From Daucus carota subsp. sativus (Eukaryota; Streptophyta; Magnoliopsida; Apiales; Apiaceae), in the NCBI RefSeq assembly GCF_001625215.2, contig NC_030388.2:22742558-22806557 (forward strand): a stretch of DNA of 64,000 bases. Direction: 5' to 3'. Under the pieces are notes generated by a model. That model had not been told where the DNA came from. It made no database searches and saw only the letters and a program-made list of their open reading frames with translations. Positions 11,835 through 24,492 of this stretch are shown here, one piece after another. Within the stretch, counting starts at the first letter, position 1, and each line of letters opens with the position of its first letter. Position numbers and translations under genes: made by a program.

Positions 11835-12986
11835 TTAAATATCCTTTTTGTACCAGTAGACTCCTTTAGTCTCACCTTCATCTTTCTCCACGTAAATGCA
11901 TTCCTTCATTTCTCTGTACATTGCCTTGAGAATTGGAGTTCCATCATACTGATAATAATCACCCAATAGAGGCTTCATGGCCTCTGTGGCTTCGAGTCCG
12001 TGGTAATGTGGGATCATGGAGAATATGTGGTGACAGACATGAGCATTGCAGACATTGTGGAACACCTTGTTCAATATTCCATAGTCTCTGTCGACAGTGC
12101 ATAGAGCTCCCCTCAACCAATCCCATTCGGTTGAATCGTAGTAAGGCACAGAGGGATGAGTATGGTTGAGGATGGTGATCAATGTGAACCATCCATTGAC
12201 AACAAGCAATGGACCTCCATAAACACAGAAAACCCAGACAAATCCTTTGGCTAATACTAGATTGTATAGGCCATAGATGACTGCAAGAATGGCAACATCA
12301 GAAACAATGATTTGTTTGCGTTCACGTTCTGTGTAAAGAGGGCTATGGGGATCATAGTGTGAAGTCCACCTCTCATACTTGTGTCCAGAAACATTGAACA
12401 TCAGGTACAAAGGGAAGCCTATGAGGAGTGTGGTAACCCACACAAGGACACGGCCAGGTGGGTTGTTGAAAATTTTGTAGTAATTCCTGATGTTGGACTT
12501 GAACCTCGGGACATAAACCTCGTCGTTCTCAAGAGATTGAGTGTTGGCGTGGTGACGTCTGTGGCTAATTTTCCAAGAGAAGTAAGGGACCATGAGAGAA
12601 GAGTGGACAACAAGGCCGACAAGGTCATTGATCCAGCCATAGTCACTGAAGGCATCATGATCACACTCATGGCCTACGACCCAAGCCCCAGTCAAGACAC
12701 AACCTTGGACAGCAATGTAAGCCGCCCATCCCAAGTAATTAAGAGGATGCGGAAGGTACTGGTCTATGTAATTCGTGGCAACATAGTAAAGGGCATAGGC
12801 CATGAGGAGATCTTGAATGAGATAACGAAAAGAAGTGATGAGGGATTTTTCAAAGCAATGAGCAGGAATGGCTTTCTTAAGGTCACCTATGGTGAAAGGA
12901 GGTTTCTCATGAGGAGCACGTCGAAGTGCTTCTGTTTCAGTTTTTTTGGCCTTAGGAGGATCCGACATTCGACCACCTGCACCCAT
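11835..12986 (-). CDS. FAD2-like desaturase/acetylenase, copy a
   Basis: A 383-residue membrane fatty acid desaturase-like protein of the plant FAD2 family, predicted to act in the ER on oleoyl or linoleoyl chains of phospholipids, adding a double or triple bond near C12. Seen: three histidine boxes that bind the di-iron centre, HECDH (106-110), HRRHH (142-146) and HVCHH (316-320), hydrophobic blocks around 55-105, 183-200 and 225-275, and the C-terminal YKKDI, which fits an aromatic ER-retrieval signal. The first box reads HECDHD where housekeeping FAD2 has HECGHH, a divergence also in copy b. One uninterrupted coding exon of normal length. Start chosen at MGAGGRM, the usual FAD2 N-terminus. 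It forms a same-strand tandem pair with copy b (15906-17060). Acetylenase versus desaturase activity cannot be decided from sequence. Confidence 0.93.
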   Translation of the reverse strand: MGAGGRMSDPPKAKKTETEALRRAPHEKPPFTIGDLKKAIPAHCFEKSLITSFRYLIQDLLMAYALYYVATNYIDQYLPHPLNYLGWAAYIAVQGCVLTGAWVVGHECDHDAFSDYGWINDLVGLVVHSSLMVPYFSWKISHRRHHANTQSLENDEVYVPRFKSNIRNYYKIFNNPPGRVLVWVTTLLIGFPLYLMFNVSGHKYERWTSHYDPHSPLYTERERKQIIVSDVAILAVIYGLYNLVLAKGFVWVFCVYGGPLLVVNGWFTLITILNHTHPSVPYYDSTEWDWLRGALCTVDRDYGILNKVFHNVCNAHVCHHIFSMIPHYHGLEATEAMKPLLGDYYQYDGTPILKAMYREMKECIYVEKDEGETKGVYWYKKDI

Positions 12987-13360
12987 TGTTCCTGATTACT
13001 GAATGCCTTCAATATAATCAGGAAGTAAAATAATTGAGTTGTGTTGGCTGTTTGATGAAGTTTGGTGGTGTTTAGTTGAAGCTGAAGCTCTGAGTATTTA
13101 TAATGAAGATATCATTGTAAAATTTTATTGGAACGGCTCGTGTTGTGGACTGTGGTGGCCTATAGCGCCCGCCACACTTGAGTTTTCAACGTGCAAAATA
13201 TTATTCTTCTACTTGAATCTGGTGTTCTGCAAGATATTAGTTGCCCTGTCATGATAATTTGCAAATAAGGTCAAATAAATTCTCAGTCTCATAAGGCTAC
13301 TCCAGGACACCACTCTTGAGTCCTTATTGGCAGCTATTCTTTATTGATTAATGCATTGGT
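12987..13360 (-). promoter_or_regulatory. Promoter and 5'UTR of FAD2-like copy a
   Basis: On the minus strand TATAAATA lies at 13095-13102, about 110 bp before the ATG. A block at 13154-13226 (GTGGCC, AGCGCCCGCCAC, AACGTGCAAAATAT) and a 20-bp block at 13327-13346 are shared with the promoter of copy b. Just before the ATG the sequence matches the 3' end of copy b's leader intron, but the acceptor position reads AAG|GC rather than CAG|GC, so this leader intron appears lost or unused here. Confidence 0.65.
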
Positions 13361-14331
13361 AGATTTACTTTTAGAATATAAAAATATAATTTTAAAGTAA
13401 AGGGATAGTGGGATTTTATACTAAAAGCTTAAAAAGATTGCACTTTGCTATCTTTGTATCATTTATCAACTTCTTGCAGGTTACTTAGCATGCCTCGTAT
13501 AGAACTCCCGCTGTTAAGAAATACTAAACTTAAAGTGTTTTTAATTTCAATTTTATTAAAAAATTTGATTACATCAACATATTATGAAAAACAGTTTCGA
13601 ATTTGATGTTATCAAGACTAGTTGGTATTATTAGGAAAAATTGTTAGTATTGCCTTTTGGGATATATATCATGGATTGGTTGAGCATGACTAAACAAGAC
13701 TGTTTTCTCATAATATATAGTTTTTCCCATTTTATGAATGGCCAAGTAGCAAAACATATTGTTCAGATTTTCTTGCAGAAGCACAAGACAATGGTAGATG
13801 TGTGGTGTGAAATTCGAGGGATTCCAGACCTCTTCTGGTGAGATTCGCTCATCATCTTTATTAACAGTTACTCTTATGTGACAACAAATCAGCTCCGCAC
13901 ATATGTGTTGAGAGGACTAATAAGTGGTTTTAGTTTTAATTTTATTAGTGATTACATCAACATATTTGTGAAATACAGTTTTGAATTTGATGTTATCCAG
14001 ACTAGTTAGTATTATTAGGAAAAAAGAAGTTAGTATTACCTTTTGGGATATATCATGCATTGGTTCAGCATGACTAAACCAGTCTGTTTTTTCATAATAT
14101 ATCATTTTTCCCAATTTATGAATGGCTAAGAAACAAAACATATTGTTTAGATTTTCTTATAGAGCATAAGGCAATGGTAGATGTGTGGTGTAAACTTCAA
14201 GTGATTCCGGACCTCTTCTTCTAGTGAGATCTGCTTATCAATTTTATCAACGGTTACTCTTATGTGACAACAAATCAGCTCTGCATTGCTCATAATCATA
14301 TATACGTATTTAGAGGACTAATAATTTTTTT
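13361..14331. repeat. Tandem duplication, ~383-bp unit
   Basis: Two diverged copies (about 13530-13920 and 13921-14310) in direct orientation share GATTACATCAACATAT, TTGATGTTATC, ACAATGGTAGATGTGTGGTG and CTCTTATGTGACAACAAATC words at a spacing near 383 bp. No long ORF and no recognised family. An old tandem duplication between the two FAD2-like genes. Confidence 0.7.
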
Positions 14332-15905
14332 ATCATGTTGCAAGCTATAAATTAACAAAATGATATCACCATTGCTGCTGATATAAGCATTCATCAATAG
14401 GTTGTTCATCTGTTCTGGCACCAAAACTTTATATATTACTTGGTGCTCTGTGGCAGGCTACTTTCTAAGATTGGAATTTTCAATCTCTTTTAACCCTCAA
14501 ATCTTTACATGAAATGATACGATCGATTAATCATGTCAAACATTAACAAGACTAGTGAAGCAAAAGCAAGAGTAGCTGATCTCTCTCAATTTCTTTATAT
14601 AAACAAATTATATATTAGATATAATCATCTTTAACATTTTTAAGTTTTTCAACACATAATGAGATTGTCCTTGTTCAATAAATAAACCAGCATGCTCTAA
14701 GATGTTTCTGAATCTTAATCATCCACTGGAAGAAGGATTACTGTATCAGGCATATTAAAGGCACATGCTCTTTCCCACAGACTAAATCACTAAGATCATA
14801 GTTTTTAATAATGTCAATATTTCATAAATTTTCATAAATGGAATTTTCTTTTTTGCCAAATTAATTTTTATTATGTCTCATAAAACTATCTGTTACTCCT
14901 TTTGCAAATAAGGAAAAATTCAACCAGGGACTATGAACGGGCAAGCATGGAAAGGCCTCATCTTTAAAACTCTGAATCATCTCTTCCTAAAAACTTCAAC
15001 TCTTCTGGAAAACTTTCTGAAAATGGAAAAAAAAAAATAAAAATATTTTACCTTCGAGTTAACTAAGCGAACTCAAATGCACCATTGGTTGCCTTTTCGA
15101 TACAGAACTACCTTTATCCTTCTAAATTTTAGTTTCATGCAAAGCACAAAAATGTTTTGAGATTATACACACATTCAACATAAGTAATTTATTTTTGTAG
15201 AGTACTAATTGTATTAACCCCACAAACAAAATACACAGGGCATGCCCTACTAAAAGTGGAGCAAACTCATCCTACAAGAGGTCTCACAAGAAAGCCTGTG
15301 AGAGTGAGACCACCTTGACAGAGAACCATATCTCTTTGTCTTGAACTTAAAGGAAATTTTATCATTGTTTAAATTCCCATATTATTTTGAAACATTTGAA
15401 AAGCATTTCTTAATATTTTAGTTACATTTATTTTCTATCTTTGTACAAGATTCCAGCCTGCCTTTTAAGGGAAATGAGCTTTTCTTCCTGATACAGTTCT
15501 GGCCTTTAAGCTTAGGAAAGTTTTTGGTCAATAATCAAAGGTGCTCTCCCTCTCAGGTGTTTGATTAAATTTCATATCTTTCTTTTTTTTTATGTTGGTT
15601 TGTAGTACTTTGTGTTTGATTGTCTCAGAAAAACTGAGGTTCACTGTAATATGTTTCATGGAATATTTGCAGCATCCACAATGGGGACCTCCACTCATTT
15701 TACAAAGTATGTTCTTGGACAATCATAATTTCATTGATGCAATCATACTAGGCTACATTACAACTTACAAATTATCCACTGCTTGTGGACTCATCTTATT
15801 CAAAATGAGCAATAAACTAATGAACCTACAACATGCTATCTAAGGAAATGTAGAAAATTGCAACATGGGAATGAGTAGAGAAAGGAGTCAATATCGTTTT
15901 CAGTT
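14332..15905. other. Intergenic, nothing recognised
   Basis: AT-rich spacer between FAD2-like copies a and b, including the 3' flank of copy b. Frames at 15528-15843 overlap on both strands and look incidental. Confidence 0.5.
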
Positions 15906-17060
15906 TCAAATGTCCTTTCTGTACCAGTAGACCCCTTTGGTCTCTCCTTCATCTTTCTCGACGTAAATGCATTCCTTCATTTCTCTGTACATTGCCTTAA
16001 GAATCGGAGTTCCATCGTATTGATAATAATCACCCAATACAGGCTTCATGGCCTCTGTGGCTTCGAGTCCGTGGTAATGTGGGATCATGGAGAAAATGTG
16101 GTGGCAAACATGAGCATTGCATACATTGTGGAATACCTTGTTCAAAATCCCATAGTCTCTGTCAACGGTACAGAGAGCTCCCCTCAACCAATCCCATTCT
16201 GATGAATCGTAGTAAGGGACAGATGGATGAGTATGATTGAGGATTGTGATCAGTGTGAACCATCCGTTAACAACTAGCAATGGACCTCCATAAACACAGA
16301 AGACCCATGCAAATCCTTTGATTAATACGAGACGGTATAGACCATAGATGACAGTAAGAATGGCAACATCAGAAACAATGATCTGTTTACGCTCACGTTC
16401 TGTGTACAGAGGGCTATGGGGATCATAGTGTGAAGTCCACCTCTCATACTTGTGTCCCGAAACATTGAACATCAAGTATAAAGGAAAACCTATGAGGAGA
16501 GTGGTAACCCACACAAGCACACGGCCAGGAGGATTGTTGAAAATTTTGTAGTAGTTCCTGATGTTATACTTAAATCTAGGGACATAAACCTCATCGTTCT
16601 CAAGGGATTGAGTGTTGGCGTGGTGACGTCTATGGCTAATTTTCCAAGAGAAGTAAGGGACCATGAGAGAAGAGTGGACAACAAGGCCAACAAGGTCATT
16701 CACCCAACCATAATCACTGAAGGCATCATGATCACACTCGTGGCCTACGACCCAAGCCCCGGTTAAGACACAACCTTGGACAGCAATGTAAGCTGCCCAA
16801 CCTAAGTAATTAAGAGGATGTGGAAGGTACTGGTCTATGTAATTTGTGGCAACATAGTAAAGGGCATAGGCCATGAGGAGATCTTGAATGAGGTAACGAA
16901 AAGAAGTGATGAGTGATTTTTCAAAGCAATGAGCAGGAATGGCTTTCTTAAGGTCACCTATGGTGAAAGGAGGTTTCTCATGAGGAGCGCGTTTAAGTGC
17001 TTCTGCTGCAGTCTTCTTGCCATTCGATGGAGCAGTAGACATACGCCCACCTGCGCCCAT
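15906..17060 (-). CDS. FAD2-like desaturase/acetylenase, copy b
   Basis: A 384-residue paralogue of copy a, nearly identical apart from the N-terminal 25 residues and scattered substitutions. His boxes HECDH (107-111), HRRHH (143-147) and HVCHH (317-321), C-terminal YRKDI. Same predicted role: ER fatty-acyl desaturase or acetylenase of the divergent FAD2 group that includes pathogen-induced enzymes of Apiaceae (family knowledge). I start at the ATG of MGAGGRM (17060); the three in-frame codons before it begin with TTG. The gene has a leader intron, 17081-17246, with donor CAG|GTACAT and acceptor TTGCAG|GC, matching the 5'UTR intron typical of FAD2 genes. Synteny with copy a on the same strand, about 4 kb apart, indicates tandem duplication. 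Confidence 0.94.
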   Translation of the reverse strand: MGAGGRMSTAPSNGKKTAAEALKRAPHEKPPFTIGDLKKAIPAHCFEKSLITSFRYLIQDLLMAYALYYVATNYIDQYLPHPLNYLGWAAYIAVQGCVLTGAWVVGHECDHDAFSDYGWVNDLVGLVVHSSLMVPYFSWKISHRRHHANTQSLENDEVYVPRFKYNIRNYYKIFNNPPGRVLVWVTTLLIGFPLYLMFNVSGHKYERWTSHYDPHSPLYTERERKQIIVSDVAILTVIYGLYRLVLIKGFAWVFCVYGGPLLVVNGWFTLITILNHTHPSVPYYDSSEWDWLRGALCTVDRDYGILNKVFHNVCNAHVCHHIFSMIPHYHGLEATEAMKPVLGDYYQYDGTPILKAMYREMKECIYVEKDEGETKGVYWYRKDI

Positions 17061-17630
17061 TGTCTCCAATTACTAATTGCCTGCAATAGAACCAGAAAGA
17101 AAAAAAAAATTGTAAGAACTTGTTATTTAACTTTGCATGTTTTCTGAATCATTCATGTGCACTTTTACAGCAATATGCATGCTAAAAACATAACACTACT
17201 AGTACTGTAATTGATTAGCTGGAAGTACAGAAGAATATACATGTACCTGAAAGAGCTGGAGTGCTTTCTTGCCTAAGCTCTCTTCTCTGTGATGTATTGC
17301 TCTTTTAGTTTGTATAGTCTGAGCAGAAGCTTTGAGTATTTATAAGAGGGTTATGAGCTTGTGATACTAATGCACTAGCTGCACTTATATTATTTGAAAA
17401 ATATTATGAGTGTTGAGAGTGGCCTAAGCGCCCGCCACCCTGAGAATTTGAACGTGCAAAATATATAATTCACCTACTTAAGATATGGTGTTATGTGGCA
17501 GCAATAGTAAGCATGGTGATGAATGCAAATAATTAAAGTCAAGTAAATTGTCGGTCAAGAATGGCTACTACAGTAGTATTCTCCTCCGGTCATTCTTGGC
17601 AGCTATTCTTTATTGGAACATGCATCGTGG
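17061..17630 (-). promoter_or_regulatory. Promoter, leader exon and leader intron of copy b
   Basis: TATAAATA on the minus strand at 17337-17344. The non-coding first exon is about 17247-17310 and the leader intron 17081-17246. Upstream, 17419-17492 carries GTGGCCTAAGCGCCCGCCAC and GAACGTGCAAAATAT, and 17596-17615 reads TTGGCAGCTATTCTTTATTG, both shared with copy a. The inverse CAATAAAG and GGCGGGCGC fit CCAAT-like and GC-rich cis elements; the functional reading is inference. Confidence 0.7.
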
Positions 17631-18514
17631 CATTGGCACTTAAAAAGTTTTCAATAATTCGGAACAAATTTGTAACTAATATTAACAAAAATACAGTCTT
17701 GAATATGTATAGCAAATATATTAACAAATTTGAGATACAGGGCACCATCTATAATAAAAATAATAAACGACACAGGTCTCTTGCAGCCTGGGCAGCAGAA
17801 AAGGGTGGAGGAAACCTAAAGGTCTAACTGGATAATGATAACATCTAATTTCTATATTATTATCACATATCTAAACTAAATATATTATATGTTGGAAATA
17901 AATGAAATTTAAAATTTAAGATTTTAATTAGTTTTCAAGTTTCTACTTCATAATCTTTTTTCACAGATTTTAGTAATGATCATTATTATTGACATATTAT
18001 GAACTTAGCCATTATTGACCAATATCAACATAGAATGTTTCTTAGTTCCACGGATTTTGCTCTCTTTTTTTCCGAGTGTTTTTTTCGGACATTAAAATTT
18101 TTATCTAATTTATTGTGGGACATTTCGATATGTATTCTGGTTAGATAAAATCTTTCAGGTATGAAAGAAGTTCTTTCAATTCTTTCGATATTGTACCCAA
18201 TTCTTTCGATGTTGTATTCGGTACAATTTACTGAAGTGAAAGTCTATCGGAAAAAAAAAGAGAATGTTTCTTACCCAATTCAGTTGTATTGAATTGAGTC
18301 AGAGAGCCGTGGAATACTACTTAATAGATAATTAATTATTGATTTTTAAGACTTTACTTGTAGGCCTAACATATTATATTATTTTGAAAATAAACATTTT
18401 TCTAGGTGGAGAATTTTCCAAAAACAATTGTTATTTTATTACATAGTAATATTCCCTGCACATGACTGAGGGAATATTTTTGATTGAGACCGATCAAATC
18501 AAAATAATATAATA
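17631..18514. other. Intergenic, nothing recognised
   Basis: AT-rich spacer. TTCTTTCGAT-like words recur at 18165-18215. No gene. Confidence 0.5.
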
Positions 18515-18765
18515 CTCACTCTGTCCCAGTCAATTGTATACGTTTCTTTTTCACTGCTCGACACGTTTTTTAAGGCTCTTATTAAACATAGTTCCACAAC
18601 TTATTTTTAAGATTTTCTTTTTTTGTATAAAAATATAAATGTTATACTTTTATACAAAAAAAGAAAATCTTAAAAATAATTTACAGAAATATACTATATT
18701 GAAGCGTTAAAGTCCGTGCCGCGCCCCCGTCCCCCAATGTATATTATTGACCGGGACGGAGGGAG
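18515..18765. mobile_element. Stowaway-type MITE (family A, copy 2)
   Basis: The ends CTCACTCTGTCCCAG and GACCGGGACGGAGGGAG are flanked by TA. The interior contains TGTATACGTTTCTTTTTCACTG and GTGCCGCGCCCCCGTCCCCC-type words shared with copies at 3177 (inverted) and 31911. Confidence 0.85.
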
Positions 18766-19187
18766 TATATATTTTCAGAAACGAATATGTGTGATCTAAT
18801 AGTAGTATCAGTGGCGTGCTGTACTGAAAACAATCTTGTCGACCTCTCTCTTTTTTCTGTACACTCCTGCATTATCACTCCAAATGAACCTCCAAACCAG
18901 CTTTTATTATTGCTTTCAAGTTTCAACACTCCAATCAGTCAGCGGCGTGCTGTCCTCTAAATTCAGCTTTGGCGTACCATTTGTCATGTGCATCAATCCA
19001 GTCTCCACAGTCTTGACTGCTCAACGTTTTGCACATTACTCACTTTGGTCACTATTATTTCAAATATTTCACAAACTATATAAATAGACCATACTCAATA
19101 GCAAGTTAGCAACATAAGCAAAACACAAAGCTAATCAGGTTCAAGTTCAACACATCTTAAACTTGGTAGCTTTTTTCTGGTGCTCAA
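18766..19187 (+). promoter_or_regulatory. Promoter and leader of FAD2-like copy c
   Basis: TATATAAATA at 19077-19086, 102 bp before the ATG at 19188. The leader looks uninterrupted and purine/CA-rich. The conserved blocks of copies a and b are not present. The family A MITE ends about 310 bp upstream of the TATA box. Confidence 0.6.
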
Positions 19188-20345
19188 ATGGGTAAAGGTG
19201 GACGAATGCCTGTTAACACTGATCAACAAAAACCGGTTGATCAGAAATTAATCCGTCGAGTTCCTCACCAAAAACCGCCTTTTACGATATCCGATATCAA
19301 GAAGGCCATTCCCCCACATTGTTTCAATCGTTCGATTATTCGTTCATCTTCCTACCTTGTTTTCGACCTTATCGCGTGTTTCTTGTTATACCATGTTGCG
19401 ACGAGTTACATACCCCTCATTCCCGCACCCCTCTCGTACCTTGCATGGACGGCCTATGTTTACGTCCAAGGCTGTTTTATGTTCGCGGTGTGGGTGGTGG
19501 CGCATGAATGCGGTCACCAGGCCTTTAGTGACTACCATTGGCTAAATGATAGTCTCGGCTTTGTTCTGCATTCTCTTCTCCTCGTACCTTATTTTTCGTG
19601 GAAAATTAGTCATCGTCGCCACCATGCAAACACTAATTCTCTCGACCGGGATGAAAATCATGTCCCGCGATTCAAGAACACGATCAGATCATACTACCAT
19701 CACTTCAACAACCCTCTAGGCCGCGTCTTCATCATCGCCTTCACTCTAATTTTGGGATGGCCTTTATATTTAATCGTCAACATTGCAGGACGATCATACG
19801 ATCGCTTTGCATCACATTTCGACCCCTATAGTCCTATTTATTCGCAACGTGAGCGCGCTCAGATTATATTATCTGATATCGGTGTCCTTGCTGCTGGCTA
19901 TGGTTTATATCGGATCGCTGCAATCAAAGGCCTTTCGTGGGTTTTCTTAGTCTATGGCGCCCCATTACACGTAGCCAACGGATTCCTCGTGATGATAACT
20001 CTCCTGCATCACACTCATCTCTCATTGCCTCACTACGATTCATCCGAGTGGGATTGGCTAAGGGGAGCCTTGGCTACTGTGGACCGAAACTACGGAATAC
20101 TAAACATAGTGTTCCATCACATTGCGGATACTCATGTGCTTCATCATCTCATCTCCAGCATCCCTCATTATCATTCCCAGGAGGCGTCCGAGGCCATCAA
20201 GCCCGTCTTGGGGGATTACTATCACTACGATGACACTCCGTTTTATAAGGCGATGTGGAGAGAAGCTAAGGAATGTCTCTATGTCGAGGCTGAGGAGGAC
20301 GGTGATAAGGCCAGTGGTGTCTACTGGTACAAAAATAAGCTTTGA
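19188..20345 (+). CDS. FAD2-like desaturase/acetylenase, copy c (divergent)
   Basis: A 385-residue intact FAD2-family protein on the opposite strand from copies a and b and clearly more diverged. His boxes HECGH (106-110), HRRHH (142-146) and HVLHH (316-320). The first box keeps the FAD2-like Gly but continues QAFS, and the third has Leu where housekeeping FAD2 has Ala. The C-terminus YKNKL matches the aromatic ER-retrieval pattern seen in FAD2 (YNNKL). Start chosen at MGKGGRM, matching the family. Codon use is more GC-rich than in a and b. Predicted ER fatty-acyl modifying enzyme; bond type and position cannot be told. With copies a and b it forms a three-gene FAD2-like cluster within about 8.5 kb. 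Confidence 0.93.
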   Translation: MGKGGRMPVNTDQQKPVDQKLIRRVPHQKPPFTISDIKKAIPPHCFNRSIIRSSSYLVFDLIACFLLYHVATSYIPLIPAPLSYLAWTAYVYVQGCFMFAVWVVAHECGHQAFSDYHWLNDSLGFVLHSLLLVPYFSWKISHRRHHANTNSLDRDENHVPRFKNTIRSYYHHFNNPLGRVFIIAFTLILGWPLYLIVNIAGRSYDRFASHFDPYSPIYSQRERAQIILSDIGVLAAGYGLYRIAAIKGLSWVFLVYGAPLHVANGFLVMITLLHHTHLSLPHYDSSEWDWLRGALATVDRNYGILNIVFHHIADTHVLHHLISSIPHYHSQEASEAIKPVLGDYYHYDDTPFYKAMWREAKECLYVEAEEDGDKASGVYWYKNKL

Positions 20346-22142
20346 GTTTTGAGCTATCTGCTCTGTAAAAATTACATTATGTATTTCGGCTAGCTCCATT
20401 CCTTTGTAATGTTTTCTTTGTTACAAATGTAGTGTGTTTTGACGATCAATCTAAGGATACTAAAACAATTTAGACACATATGGATGATCAAATCAACCCA
20501 AGAACGATTAGCTATAAAAGTAAAACCAATTTGATGATCACTGGATACTGCATCAAGTGTCACACTATACTCCAATTACTGATGTTCTCGCAATTTAAAG
20601 TACTTTAGTTATCCAAATTTGCAATATGTGTATACCTTTAGAACTGATTATCAATAGCACCAGTAAGGTGCCTAAAAGTTTTAAGGGTTAGAGGCTTAGA
20701 GCATTAGTCCTCTGCTTCTTGAGTACAACAGAGTTTGAGTTCAAAGCCTTAGCAGAAGGAAACAGGCCAGAAAAAGAAAGGATCAAGCAAGTGTACAATT
20801 TCGCGGTTTCTGAATTGTTTCTTTTGGTAATTAAAAAATTTATACCACGGAAAAACACATTGGGAGTCCAGTCTATAGTAAATTGGATAGTATATGCTAG
20901 TAAACGAGGGATGGTTCATGGTTGTCCACATTCCCTCTTACCCTGTCAAATTTTCTACGGAGAGGGCTTTGTGACCCTGTCCAGCAGTGATCTCAGGGCC
21001 GGCTATAGAGGGGTGCAAACAGCCCAACTGAACCGCTCTCATAATTATCAGGTTCCCCAAATATTTCGACCAATTTTTTTATGCAACACAGGGCCCTGAA
21101 ATGTTTTAGAGGGGGCCTGAGTGAGCTTTTATGAAAATCTTCTTAAGAGGAATGCAGATTCTAGTGAGACATTTAGCACTCTGAAATTTATGGTAAAATC
21201 AAAATGCCCGGTTCCAAATGGCTTCACAGTCGAGTTCTACCTTGCATCCTGGGATATTGTAGTCTACCTGAGAGCTTACAACTGCCGAGGATCATTAACT
21301 CAGCTGCTCTTGCATTAATTAGCCAGTGTATCTCTGCAGCCATGCTATTAGTCAAGGTGAATGAAATGGTTCTATAGAAGGCTGTGTAATTTCGAGATAA
21401 TAAACCCTAACGACAACTAGTCCGGTTTTAATTAAGTTTGTGCCTGCTAGCTAGTCCGGTTTTGGCTCGAATTTCTGCTACATTGGTGTCCATAGATCGC
21501 ACACGCGGAAAAGCTGTCCGTAGATCGAATACACAAAAAAGCCCAAGACTTGCCAAAGTCCCGAAATTCACCTCAAAATCCCACAATTTGCACCCCATAC
21601 GTGATGGAGCAATCGAAACTCACCCCAGTTTACAACTCAATTGACTTGACAATGTAGGACTCGACTACTCATACAATCCGTCTTCCAGCATTGGTTCGTG
21701 AGAGATTAAGCACAAGCTCCAATTTAACAAGTTCTTCAAAATACTATCCTTCATAACTACTCTGTAATAGAGAAGTGATTGCTTAGTTGCCTCTGTGGCC
21801 AGAGTTTGCCGTCTTTGAATTTCTGTTATTTTCAACCATTAATAATGAACCTGGATCCATTTTTATTAGAGATGTCATCAAAAAGCAGTGATAATATAAA
21901 CCCACGAAATCCATATACAATGCAATGAAATTTTAATTTTTACCAAGAAAAACTCTTATAACACAAAGGGAGAATTGTCTTCACAGTACATAGACTCAGC
22001 GGTACACAAGCTAGAGAAAATTTGATGATCCACAAAGCTTGTACTAAACAGCATTCCAGCGTTTTATTTATGTTCTAAAGGACATAAGTACTCAGATGCT
22101 TCTTAATGTGGCGTCATTTCTGAATCCCAGGCCATTATTTGT
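20346..22142. other. Intergenic, nothing firmly recognised
   Basis: 3' flank of FAD2-like copy c followed by the 3' flank of the first ADH gene. The frame at 20719-21099 has no recognised domain. GGGCCCTGAAATG and AGGGGGCCTG near 21090-21120 suggest an old transposon scar, but limits are not visible. Confidence 0.45.

Positions 22143-24492
<2,350 letters not shown>

Noticed and set aside
12381-12995. 204-codon open frame on the plus strand opposite FAD2-like copy a
   Set aside because: It is the antisense shadow of a highly conserved desaturase gene and shows no domain of its own.
20719-21099. 126-codon frame downstream of FAD2-like copy c
   Set aside because: No recognised motif, mixed composition, and an overlapping antisense frame; more likely chance or transposon debris.
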